Source of the DNA: Denitratimonas yunnanensis (SeqCode)
GTDB taxonomy: Bacteria; Pseudomonadota; Gammaproteobacteria; Xanthomonadales; Xanthomonadaceae
NCBI GenBank assembly: GCA_026410415.1
Contig: JAPMLR010000001.1
Location: 784,234-848,233 of the forward strand
Direction of reading: 5' to 3'
Length of the DNA: 64,000 nucleotides
Shown: positions 28,130 through 37,659 of the stretch, in pieces
Position numbering within the stretch: the stretch's first letter is position 1
Layout of the letters: every line of letters starts with the position of its first letter
Made by a program: the position numbers and the translations under genes
The notes under the pieces: model-generated
The model's database searches: none
The model's input: only the letters and a program-made list of their open reading frames with translations
What the model was told of the DNA's origin: nothing

Positions 28130-31100
28130 TCAGTGCCCGCGGCTGTTTTCGCCCACGCGCAATTGCACCTGCATCGGCTCGGAATCCACGGTGATCCAGT
28201 CGCCGACCAGCGCCCTGCCGTGGGCATCGTGCTGGATGATGCGGATGCTGCACTGGCCCGCTTCGCAGTGTCCTTCCACCACGCCCATCCGACGTGCGCC
28301 GATCATCAGATCGAACAGATGCATGGCACGGGAGTCACCGAGGTGTGCCAGCAATTCCACCAGCGGCAGTGTCAGGGACGCCTTGCCATAGTTGTCCAGC
28401 GCGAGCACGCCGAACAACGGCTGCTCGAAGCCGTCACTGAACATGTCGATGTCCAGGATATGGAACGTATAGGCCAGCTCGCCGGAGAACGGCCCGCCTT
28501 CCGCGGCGGGCGTGCTATCGCTGACGCGCACGCTGAACTGGCTCATGCCCGGCATGCCGGCCGTGCCGGAGAGTTCGCCAGCGGCATCAAGCACCAGGCC
28601 GTCGGGCAGCGTTCCCGCCGAGGTGAAATTGAACGGCGCGGTGAAACTTGCAGCGTCCTCCACCTCGAACGCATAGGCGTATGGCGCGCCCGTGATGGCG
28701 GATGGCAGGGTGGCGGGGGATATCTCCATCGCCCTCACTTCCAGCGTCACATCGATGCTGTGGCGCGGCTGGTATGGATCGTTGGTATCCAGACACACCG
28801 TAGCGGCGTAGGTACCCGCAGACAGACCATCGGCATCCACGCTCAGGCCGATATCAGCCTGTGTCTCGGGGGCAATGCTGGCGGGTATCGTGGCACTCAG
28901 CCACGGTGCAGCCGCCATGTCGCAGCCGATCCCGGTGGTGGCATGGCTCAGGGTCAGTGCCGTATTGCCGGAGTTGGCAACCGGCAGGTTGAGTGAACGC
29001 TGGCCATCCGTTGCAGTGAGGAAGCTCGCGTCCGCCGGCACCGCCGCCACCGCCGCGCGTGTGGTCAGGTTGTACTGGCGACTGCCGGTGAATGGCCCGC
29101 CCTGCGCCGCGGCGGTGCCATCCACGGCGTTCAGCGTGAACGGGAAGCTGCCATGCGTCGTGGGCGTCCCCATCAGAGAGGTACCGTCGATGCTCATGCC
29201 ATCGGGCAGACTGCCCGCGCCCAGCGTGATCTGGTACGGCGCTGTCGTACCTGCGCCGGAGAGCGTGAGGGAAACCGAGGTGGCCTCGCCCACCTGGATA
29301 TCGGCCAGCGTGGCCGGCGCGAACACCACTTCACGCACATGCAGCGTCACTGGAACGGCCACTTGCGCCATTGTCGGGTCGTTGCTTGTCAGGCACAGCT
29401 TGGCCTCGTGCGTGCCGGCCGCCAGTGCGCCGACATTGACCGCCACGGCCACCGAGTGCGGTGTGCTGTTGTGTGCAAGGTTTCCGCTGGACTGCGCCGG
29501 GATGAGCCAGGGGATGTTGGACGCGATGTTGCATGCCTGGCTTGGTTGCACGACGCGGATCTGCCACTGCAACGACGACCCTGGCGAGATGTTGCGGAAG
29601 CTCACCGGGAAGCTCCCCGTGCCAGCCAGCGGCAATTGCAGCGTCACCGCGGCCAGGCCGTGATCGATGCGAGGTTCGGCAGTGAAGCTTGAACGCAACG
29701 TCGCGCTGGACGCCTGGGTCACGCTGATTTCCGTCTTGGAGGCCAGTTGAACCCAATAGGTGTGGCCCGGCTCGATCGATACATCGGCCAGCGCCGCACG
29801 GGTGGTTCCCGACGCATCGTCATTGCAGGCGACTTCATTGGAGACCAGTGGCTGACTTCCCTTGTAGACCGCCATCAGGCTGTCGCCATAGGCACCGGTC
29901 GCGCTCTGGTGGGTCAGCGTGATGCGACCCCAGGAAGGGGTGGTGAAGCGCCACCACAAGGTCTGATAGCCGGCGCCGGCGCCGCCGGTACGGCATGAGA
30001 ATGCGGGCTCATCTACGGTTTCGGTGGCGCCGTGCGCCTGCGACACCGTGCTGCTGAAAGCTGTCGCCGTGTCCGGCAGCACAATCGCGCCCCCGGTCAG
30101 GTCATTTGCCGGCGTATCCACGGCATGCAAGACCACACGCAGATTGCCTCGGGTACTGGTGGCCAGATCATGGTAATGCCCGATCATCGTGTAAACGCGG
30201 CTGCCCGCCTCAGCCACGAAGGTGCTGCGTGCCAGATAATTGCCTTGGAAATCGTCATTGCAACTGAGTTGCACCCAGCCGTTGGTGGTGAGCCGGTAGT
30301 TGCCCATCACCGTGTCGGCGATGTTGCCGCTGCTGCCTTCGGTGGTTACGAACACGCGGCTGCGGTTGGGTCGCAAGAATGTCCACCACAGGGTATGGCG
30401 TGGTAGGCGGTTGCAGAACAGCGAGGTATCCGGATCGTGCGCGCCGGAGCCAGCGGTGTACGACGAAGCGTACGCCATCCGGTGCTCGTTGTAGGTGGCG
30501 GGGAAGCTCGTTACTTCGATGCGTCCTTCGAGCGGATCGTTGGGCGGCACCATGTGCGCAGGCAACGCATTGTGCGCGCCCAGCGCATTCACTCGCGGAT
30601 AGCCCATGCCGGGCGTGCGGTAGTCCGGTCGCATGACCGCGGAGCCGACCATCAGCGATTCGATATCGTTGGGGTTGGCGCTGGGTGCACGCCCGAACAA
30701 ACCCGCCGCCACGCCGGCCACGAACGGAGTGGCCATCGACGTGCCGCACTTGTCGCTGGTGCCCGCCGGCGTGCCGGTGGAGGTGATCTGGCACCCCGGA
30801 GCGAGAAGATCGAGCATCGAGGTCTGGTGATTGCCGGTGTTGTGGGCGTTGCTGAAGCAACTGACCTTGTCCGCCTGGGCGTTGTCGGTGCAGTTGCTGA
30901 AGCTGGCGATGAACGATGCGTCGCCAATGGAGCCCACGCCGACCGCTTCGGTCACGCAGCCGGGGCCGCCCATCGAGTCGGTCCATCCATCATTGCCGGA
31001 GGCCACCACGGTCAGGATGCCGGCGTTGCGAAGATTGATGATGGCGGCGCGCTGGGAGGCCCTGCCCACGTCGCACGCGTTCTGGTTGTAATAACGGCCA

Positions 31101-31933
31101 CCGCCCAGGCTCATGTTCACGACACGGATGTTGTGGGTCTGGTGATTGGCCAGAACCCAGTTCAGACCATCCAGTACCGAGTTTCCCTCCGAGCCGTTCG
31201 GACCAAGAACTTTCACCGCGACAATCTTCGCATCGGGTGCCGTGCCATTGCTGCGGGTGATCATCCCGGCCACATGCGTGCCATGGCCACTGTGATCCGG
31301 TGCCTGATCGGCCCCGGCAGTGCACCCGGCGAAACACTTTTGCGCCACGATGGCGCCGCCGCTGAAATCGGAATGCGAGGCATGGATGCCCGTATCCAAC
31401 ACCGCCACCGCGATGCCGCTGCCCCGATGGAGCAGAGAATCGGTCACCGTTGCTACGCTGCCGATGTTGCGGGCCTGACCCATCATCGGATGATCCACCA
31501 GCATCGGACCAATGATGTCTACTGCGGGGTGATTGGCCAGTTCTTCGATCAGCTGGCGGTCGCCACGCAGGTGCAGTACCGGAAGATGGCTGAACGTTTT
31601 GACCTCGGCGCGACGCGACGTCAGCGAGGTCTGCGTCAGCACTGTGTCGCGTTGAGATTCCAGTGCGGCGGCGTAGCGTGCCAACTCATCGGCATCGCCG
31701 GAGCGCAACGGTAGCTCGTCCTTCAACGTGACCAGAACCTCCACCTCGGCAGTGATGCCGCGGTCGGCGGTGGATTCGGCCTGCGCCAGTTCCGCCAGGA
31801 CATCCGGATGGACGAACCCGGCCCAAGCCTGTGGCGTGAAGCACGCCAATAACGTCAGGCTGGCGAGTGGTTTCCAGATGCGGAAAAACTTCAGTGCGGG
31901 AGTGGCTACAGGAGCGATGTGGTTCTCAGGCAT
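28130..31933 (-). CDS. Secreted S8 subtilisin-like protease with Ig-like and DGFE C-terminal regions
   Basis: A 1267-aa exported protease. A signal peptide (about 1-38, ends QAWA) is followed by a propeptide and an S8 domain with catalytic D180 (AVLDTGIH), H217 (HGTHVAG) and S399 (GTSMATP). Then come pre-peptidase-type beta domains (about 480-720). Two cysteine-paired modules, WL...C[LV]xxNDP (near 805-865 and 1010-1065), alternate with two putative-Ig (He_PIG) domains (GSLPDGMSIDG; GTLPDGLVLDA). Near the C-terminus is DMFSDGFE, then a unique tail of about 100 residues. It probably degrades extracellular protein. It lies between murJ and ribF, normally neighbours. Confidence 0.93.
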   Translation of the reverse strand: MPENHIAPVATPALKFFRIWKPLASLTLLACFTPQAWAGFVHPDVLAELAQAESTADRGITAEVEVLVTLKDELPLRSGDADELARYAAALESQRDTVLTQTSLTSRRAEVKTFSHLPVLHLRGDRQLIEELANHPAVDIIGPMLVDHPMMGQARNIGSVATVTDSLLHRGSGIAVAVLDTGIHASHSDFSGGAIVAQKCFAGCTAGADQAPDHSGHGTHVAGMITRSNGTAPDAKIVAVKVLGPNGSEGNSVLDGLNWVLANHQTHNIRVVNMSLGGGRYYNQNACDVGRASQRAAIINLRNAGILTVVASGNDGWTDSMGGPGCVTEAVGVGSIGDASFIASFSNCTDNAQADKVSCFSNAHNTGNHQTSMLDLLAPGCQITSTGTPAGTSDKCGTSMATPFVAGVAAGLFGRAPSANPNDIESLMVGSAVMRPDYRTPGMGYPRVNALGAHNALPAHMVPPNDPLEGRIEVTSFPATYNEHRMAYASSYTAGSGAHDPDTSLFCNRLPRHTLWWTFLRPNRSRVFVTTEGSSGNIADTVMGNYRLTTNGWVQLSCNDDFQGNYLARSTFVAEAGSRVYTMIGHYHDLATSTRGNLRVVLHAVDTPANDLTGGAIVLPDTATAFSSTVSQAHGATETVDEPAFSCRTGGAGAGYQTLWWRFTTPSWGRITLTHQSATGAYGDSLMAVYKGSQPLVSNEVACNDDASGTTRAALADVSIEPGHTYWVQLASKTEISVTQASSATLRSSFTAEPRIDHGLAAVTLQLPLAGTGSFPVSFRNISPGSSLQWQIRVVQPSQACNIASNIPWLIPAQSSGNLAHNSTPHSVAVAVNVGALAAGTHEAKLCLTSNDPTMAQVAVPVTLHVREVVFAPATLADIQVGEATSVSLTLSGAGTTAPYQITLGAGSLPDGMSIDGTSLMGTPTTHGSFPFTLNAVDGTAAAQGGPFTGSRQYNLTTRAAVAAVPADASFLTATDGQRSLNLPVANSGNTALTLSHATTGIGCDMAAAPWLSATIPASIAPETQADIGLSVDADGLSAGTYAATVCLDTNDPYQPRHSIDVTLEVRAMEISPATLPSAITGAPYAYAFEVEDAASFTAPFNFTSAGTLPDGLVLDAAGELSGTAGMPGMSQFSVRVSDSTPAAEGGPFSGELAYTFHILDIDMFSDGFEQPLFGVLALDNYGKASLTLPLVELLAHLGDSRAMHLFDLMIGARRMGVVEGHCEAGQCSIRIIQHDAHGRALVGDWITVDSEPMQVQLRVGENSRGH

Positions 31934-32067
31934 GTCAATTCTCAGGTGATCTCTGACAAGGTAAGCGCCATCGTTCGTGGCTATCCAAACAAGCGAGAAA
32001 GTGCGTGATCTACCGGCACGACTCCGATGATTGGATGAAATTCACGGACAGACGGCTCTTCGATCGC

Positions 32068-32445
32068 TCATGCATGCGTGTTGGACAGACAAGCTCGCGA
32101 TCCGTCCGCCGTGCGACAGGGCCGGTTCAACACGGCCCATGGATCCGGCGAGATGTCCGTGCAACCCTCGCAGCTGGCGAGAATCACGTAGCGAAACTCC
32201 TCCTTGAGACGCAGGTCCGCGGCCAGCTGATCGCCGCCAAATGCGGGCCGAAAAGGGATCGGCGTGGCATGGTCGCGGCCCGGAAGGGCAATCAGCAGCA
32301 CGTCCACGATGATGCCGATGACCGAGGACATGGGTACCGACGGAAAAGCCTGATCAAATGCCACCTTGATGCGCCCCCGCAAACCGCTCATGAGAGTGCC
32401 GCCGCACCATCCGGCCAAGCGTGGTAGCGCTACGAGCGCGTCCAT
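32068..32445 (-). CDS. Small hypothetical protein overlapping the acyltransferase 3' end
   Basis: A 125-aa frame, ATG at 32445, overlapping the last 16 bases of the acyltransferase. It contains one hydrophobic segment (SSVIGIIVDVLLIALPG) and a Cys-containing block (YVILASCEGCTDI). I recognise no family. A later ATG at 32391 is possible, and it may be no gene at all. Confidence 0.35.
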   Translation of the reverse strand: MDALVALPRLAGWCGGTLMSGLRGRIKVAFDQAFPSVPMSSVIGIIVDVLLIALPGRDHATPIPFRPAFGGDQLAADLRLKEEFRYVILASCEGCTDISPDPWAVLNRPCRTADGSRACLSNTHA

Positions 32446-33494
32446 GCCGGCACGGGTGAATACGCGCCGCACTTCCACCTCAGCACCGGCCGCTCCACCC
32501 AATGCCAGGACGCAACCGCGAAAGGCAGCACCGCCAGTGTCGACACCGCGCACATCACCAGTGGCGACATCTGCGGCCAGATCGCCATCACGGCCTGCTG
32601 CACCGGGAACCCGTAGAGGAAAATCCCGTAGGAGTAATCGCGATCGCGAGACCACCGCATCGCAGGAATGCGGTACGCCACCCAGAGCGTGAACAGCACG
32701 GTGACCAGCGGCATCGCCAAGGCGATCCAGTCACCGGCACGGGCCAGCGTGATGAGCGCCAAGGCCGCCAGCAGCCACGCATGCGAGGGCCGCAACACAT
32801 GCGCCCACTGGGCTGCCAACGCGCCGATCAGGAACGTCTGCGCCAGCGCCCTGTACCCGAGCGGATCGGGAATTCCCTGCGCCATTTGCCACACCGTGTA
32901 CACCAGGTAAGCAACCACGACCACGGTGAACGCCGCACGGCGCGCGACCAATCCCAACACGGCCAACACGCCGAGCCAGAAGTACCAGCGAACTTCCAGG
33001 CCCAGCGACCAAAGCGAACCATTCACCACGCCCGGATACGGGTTCGCCTCGAAGACGCCCGGCAGATACCACAAGAAACTGGTGGGAATCAGGTTGTGCC
33101 GAAGATGCTCCCAGGTATCGGGAGAGCGGAAATACGCATCCAGCGGCCATTGCGTGAAGACCGCGCCAAGCACGAGCACGCACAGCAACAGGCACACCAG
33201 ATAGGCAGGGTAGATACGCAGAACCCGATGCCAGGCGTAACGCAGCACGCCGGGATGGTGCATCAGGCTGGAAGTCACCAGATAGCCACTGATCGCAAAG
33301 AACAGGAATACGGCACACCGACTGACCGAGAAACCCGGCAGCCAGACATGCACGACATCCATCTCGTCCAGGGCGTTGTTTCCCAACGGATAGCTGTGGC
33401 CATAGATGACCAGCCACGCGGCGAGGTGACGCAACGGCAGCAGGTTGTCGGATCGCCGCGCCATCGCGTCGGCGAGTGAAAAGGAGGAAGTCAT
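32430..33494 (-). CDS. Acyltransferase-3 family membrane protein
   Basis: A 354-aa multi-pass membrane O-acyltransferase (OafA/WecH type) with about ten hydrophobic segments. Family motifs are LLPLRHLAAWLVIYGHS near residue 20 (the RxxAxxxVxxxH catalytic region), FFAISGYLV, a RxxRIYPAY block and NGSLWSLGLEVRWY. It O-acetylates sugars of lipopolysaccharide, exopolysaccharide or glycans; the target is unknown. ATG seven bases after the murJ stop, so probably co-transcribed with it. Confidence 0.9.
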   Translation of the reverse strand: MTSSFSLADAMARRSDNLLPLRHLAAWLVIYGHSYPLGNNALDEMDVVHVWLPGFSVSRCAVFLFFAISGYLVTSSLMHHPGVLRYAWHRVLRIYPAYLVCLLLCVLVLGAVFTQWPLDAYFRSPDTWEHLRHNLIPTSFLWYLPGVFEANPYPGVVNGSLWSLGLEVRWYFWLGVLAVLGLVARRAAFTVVVVAYLVYTVWQMAQGIPDPLGYRALAQTFLIGALAAQWAHVLRPSHAWLLAALALITLARAGDWIALAMPLVTVLFTLWVAYRIPAMRWSRDRDYSYGIFLYGFPVQQAVMAIWPQMSPLVMCAVSTLAVLPFAVASWHWVERPVLRWKCGAYSPVPAWTRS

Positions 33495-33501
33495 CGCAAT
33501 C

Positions 33502-35064
33502 TCACGCAGCGTGTCGCAGCTCGCTCGGACGCCAGCCCATCGCCAGCAACACGGCGCCGTAGGTCGTCGCGCCGGCAATTATGGTTCCAAACAGCCATAG
33601 CCACCGTGCCACGCCGTGCAGATCGCGCCAATTCCACGCTCCCAGACGCAATGCCACGAGCACGATGACCATGACGCTGCCTGCCAGCAGGATGCGCCCC
33701 AGCACCCTGCCCCATCCGGGCCGGGGTTGCCACACGCCGGCGCGGCGCAGGTAACGCCACAACAGCACCGCATTGCCCATGCCGGCCAACCCGGTGGCCA
33801 GCGCGATGCCCGCGTGCGCCCCCGCGATGCCGAGATGCCAAAGCGGCGTCACGATCGCCACGATCAAGCTGATGTTGAGGAACACCGTGATGATGGCCGC
33901 ACGCATGGGTGTCTTCGTGTCCTGGCGCGCGTAGAACGCTGGCGCGAGCACCTTGGTCATCATGAATGCCGGAATGGCCAGGCTCAGCGCCGACAGGCTC
34001 CACGCCGTCATCGTGGTGGCGTGTGCGTCGAACTCGCCACGCTGGTAGATCGTCGCGACCAGCGGCTCGGCCAGCACGAGCAAACCCAGCGCGGCGGGCA
34101 CAGCGCCGAGAAGCACCGTGCGCATCCCCCAGTCCAGCGACTCGCTGAAACCTGCGGCGTCGGTATCGGCATGACGGCGTGACAGGTGCGGCAGGATCAC
34201 CGTGCCCAAGGCGACGCCGAACAGACCCAGCGGCAGTTCGACGAGGCGATCGGAGTAATACAGGTAGGCCCGGCTGCCCTCGGCGAGCAACGAGGCGAAG
34301 ATGGTGCCGACGATCAGGTTCAACTGCGCCACCGACGAAGAAAACAGCGTCGGCAACATCAACGTGAACACACGGCGCACACCCGAATGGCGAAAGTCGA
34401 ATCGCAAGCGCGGGAACAGCCCGATCCGCTTCAATGCCGGCCACAACACCAGCATCTGGATGACGCCGGCAGCGAGCACGCCCCAGGCCAACGCCATCAC
34501 TGGGCGTTCCAGATGCGAGGCCAGCCACACCATCGCCGCGATCACCGCCAGGTTGTGCAGCACCGGAGTGAGCGCCGGCAATGCGAAGCGCTGGAAGCTG
34601 TTCAGCACGCCGCCGGCAAAGGCCGTCATCGACACGAAGAACAGGTAGGGGAAGACGATGCGCAGCATTTCCCCGGTCAGCGCCAGCTTGCCCGGTTCGG
34701 CGGCGAAACCCGGCGCCATCAGCGCCGCGATCCAAGGCGCCGCCAGCATTCCCAATCCCGTGACCAGAAGCAGCACGGCGCACAGCGCACCAGCCACATG
34801 GTCCACGAACGAGCGCAGCGCCTGTTCATCGCCCTGCTGCCGCAACTCGGACAGCACCGGCACGAAGGCCGAGGCGAACGATCCTTCGGCAAAGATTCGG
34901 CGCAGGTAGTTGGGTACCTGATAGGCCACGGTAAACGCATCCACCAGCCCGCCCGCACCGAACAACCGTGCCTGGATCACGTCCCGGGCGAAGCCGGCCA
35001 GGCGCGAGAGCAAGGTCATCGCACCGAATACGGCGGTGGAGCGAAACAATCCGGTCAGCTTCAT
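33502..35064 (-). CDS. murJ: Lipid II flippase MurJ
   Basis: A 520-aa MOP-superfamily flippase with about 14 transmembrane helices. The N-terminus SRLAGFARDVIQARLFG and the block NYLRRIFAEGSFASAFVPVL are diagnostic. It moves lipid II to the periplasmic face for peptidoglycan synthesis. Divergent from rpsT. Confidence 0.96.
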   Translation of the reverse strand: MKLTGLFRSTAVFGAMTLLSRLAGFARDVIQARLFGAGGLVDAFTVAYQVPNYLRRIFAEGSFASAFVPVLSELRQQGDEQALRSFVDHVAGALCAVLLLVTGLGMLAAPWIAALMAPGFAAEPGKLALTGEMLRIVFPYLFFVSMTAFAGGVLNSFQRFALPALTPVLHNLAVIAAMVWLASHLERPVMALAWGVLAAGVIQMLVLWPALKRIGLFPRLRFDFRHSGVRRVFTLMLPTLFSSSVAQLNLIVGTIFASLLAEGSRAYLYYSDRLVELPLGLFGVALGTVILPHLSRRHADTDAAGFSESLDWGMRTVLLGAVPAALGLLVLAEPLVATIYQRGEFDAHATTMTAWSLSALSLAIPAFMMTKVLAPAFYARQDTKTPMRAAIITVFLNISLIVAIVTPLWHLGIAGAHAGIALATGLAGMGNAVLLWRYLRRAGVWQPRPGWGRVLGRILLAGSVMVIVLVALRLGAWNWRDLHGVARWLWLFGTIIAGATTYGAVLLAMGWRPSELRHAA

Positions 35065-35078
35065 GCACCACCCTGCGT

Positions 35079-35107
35079 TTGACTTGACATCAGAAAATAT
35101 CCATACT
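35079..35107 (+). promoter_or_regulatory. Sigma70 promoter of rpsT
   Basis: TTGACT (35079-35084), a 17-base spacer rich in A/T, and CATACT (35102-35107), 53 bases before the rpsT start codon. A second overlapping TTGACA at 35084-35089 is too close to use this -10. Confidence 0.7.
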
Positions 35108-35159
35108 TGGCAGTCTTTCCCTCCCGATTCTGCCACCCGAATTCCCCAGGAGTACTCCC

Positions 35160-35426
35160 TTGGCCAACATCAAGTCCTCGAAGAAGCGCGCCCGCCAGGC
35201 CGTCGTTCGCAATGCGCGCAACGCCAGCCAGCGTTCGATGCTGCGCACCTCCGTGAAGAAAGTCCTCAAGGCCGTTCAGGCCAATGACGCTGTCGCCGCA
35301 CAGGAAGCCTACAAGATCGCCGAGCCGATCCTGGACCGCTACGCCTCCCGTGGCCTGATCCACAAGAACAAGGCCGCCCGTCACAAGAGCCGCCTGACCG
35401 CGCGTATTCGCGCGATCGCCGCCTGA
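35160..35426 (+). CDS. rpsT: 30S ribosomal protein S20 (TTG start)
   Basis: An 88-aa S20, matching the family over its whole length ([12 protein letters not shown] to TARIRAIAA). It starts with TTG at 35160, with AGGAGT seven bases upstream. E. coli rpsT also starts with UUG, and that weak start is part of its autoregulation, so the feature may be functionally kept. Own promoter and terminator: a monocistronic unit. Confidence 0.97.
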   Translation: MANIKSSKKRARQAVVRNARNASQRSMLRTSVKKVLKAVQANDAVAAQEAYKIAEPILDRYASRGLIHKNKAARHKSRLTARIRAIAA

Positions 35427-35454
35427 CAAGCGCGGCGCGGAATCGGGAACAAGT

Positions 35455-35484
35455 ACAAGGCCGGCACTCGCCGGCCTTGTTTTT
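35455..35484 (+). terminator. Intrinsic terminator of rpsT
   Basis: ACAAGGCCGGC, loop ACTC, GCCGGCCTTGT followed by TTTT; 11-bp perfect stem, 28 bases after the rpsT stop. Confidence 0.9.
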
Positions 35485-35575
35485 GCCTGAATGAAATGAC
35501 ATTCCCGCGCAGGGAATGTGGCATGACGCCGATGCGCCCTGGCCAACACGCACGATGCGCCACGGCTGCCGCCGA

Positions 35576-36712
<1,137 letters not shown>

Positions 36713-36780
36713 CTAGCGTGGCGGCGCTCGGAAGTGGCATTGAGGACAAATTCCATGGGCGCCGTGCCCATTTCCGCCTC

Positions 36781-36812
36781 ACAAAAACAAAGCCCCGCCG
36801 AAGCGGGGCCTT
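36781..36812 (-). terminator. Terminator/attenuator between rpmA and obgE
   Basis: GCCCCGC-TTCG-GCGGGGC on the minus strand with a stable tetraloop, followed by TTTGTTTTTGT. It ends the ribosomal transcript and probably lowers obgE expression by partial read-through. Confidence 0.85.
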
Positions 36813-36833
36813 GCGTTGCGATCTGGCTGCGGA

Positions 36834-37091
36834 TCAGGCCGAAACGACGCTGACCGTACGGCGCTTGTTGGCGCCCTTGACCGAAAACTGCACGGTGCCA
36901 TCGACCAGCGCAAACAGCGTGTGGTCGCGGCCCAGACCGACGCCCGGACCCGGATGGAACTGCGTGCCACGCTGGCGAATGATGATGTTGCCGGCGTCGA
37001 TGGCCTGGCCACCGTACACCTTCACGCCCAGGTACTTGGGATTGGAATCGCGGCCGTTACGGGTACTGCCGCCTGCCTTTTTATGTGCCAT
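36834..37091 (-). CDS. rpmA: 50S ribosomal protein L27
   Basis: An 85-aa L27. The N-terminus [17 protein letters not shown], which reaches toward the peptidyl-transferase centre, is intact. AGGAG lies upstream of the ATG. 24 bases after rplU. Confidence 0.97.
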   Translation of the reverse strand: MAHKKAGGSTRNGRDSNPKYLGVKVYGGQAIDAGNIIIRQRGTQFHPGPGVGLGRDHTLFALVDGTVQFSVKGANKRRTVSVVSA

Positions 37092-37115
37092 GACTTGCGT
37101 CTCCTGTGCGGGGGA

Positions 37116-37424
37116 TCAGCCGGCGATGCCGGTGATCTGGATTTCGGTGTAATGCTGGCGATGGCCCTGCTGCTTGCGATGGTGCTTGCGGCGGCGGAAC
37201 TTGATGATGCGGATCTTGTCCGCACGGCCATGGCTCTTGATGGTGGCGCTGACTTTCACGCCGGAAAGATCGCCCACACGGACGTCCTCGCCAGTACCCA
37301 CGAGCAGAACCTGATCGAAATCCACGACGGAACCGACCTCGGCCTCCAGCTTCTCGACGCGCAGCGTTTCGCCTTCCATCACGCGATACTGCTTGCCGCC
37401 GGTCACGATGACTGCATACGACAT
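37116..37424 (-). CDS. rplU: 50S ribosomal protein L21
   Basis: A 102-aa L21 ([14 protein letters not shown] at the N-terminus; [16 protein letters not shown] near the C-terminus). AGAGG lies upstream of the ATG at 37424. First gene of rplU-rpmA-obgE, with a strong promoter at 37518-37546. Confidence 0.97.
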   Translation of the reverse strand: MSYAVIVTGGKQYRVMEGETLRVEKLEAEVGSVVDFDQVLLVGTGEDVRVGDLSGVKVSATIKSHGRADKIRIIKFRRRKHHRKQQGHRQHYTEIQITGIAG

Positions 37425-37517
37425 ACTGATACCTCTGTAGTTATTCTCGAGCCGGACAGCTGCCGGCACTGGTATTTCCCCGCACAGGCAATGCCCGAAA
37501 GGCGCAGGGAGCCGCGA

Positions 37518-37546
37518 ATTATCGCCGCTGCCAGCCGCTGCGTCAA
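37518..37546 (-). promoter_or_regulatory. Strong sigma70 promoter of rplU-rpmA
   Basis: On the minus strand: TTGACG (37546-37541), an exact 17-base spacer and GATAAT (37523-37518). About 94 bases before the rplU start. Confidence 0.85.
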
Positions 37547-37659
37547 ACGCCCTCCGCTCGCCTGTTCATCCGCCCCCGCATTGATCCAGGCGGCCATCGC
37601 CCCCAGATCGCCAGACTTCCGACTGATAAACTGCCGGGTCGCTCCGCAGACTTCTCCGC

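Noticed and set aside
27844..28194. 116-codon plus-strand frame in the ribF upstream gap
   Set aside because: It runs into the protease gene antisense, has no ribosome site and no protein-like pattern.
30032..31714. Plus-strand open frames inside the 1267-aa protease region
   Set aside because: Mirror frames of the protease; no start signals or recognisable domains.
35084..35107. TTGACA with CATACT as the rpsT promoter
   Set aside because: The spacer would be only 12 bases; the overlapping TTGACT five bases upstream gives the standard 17.
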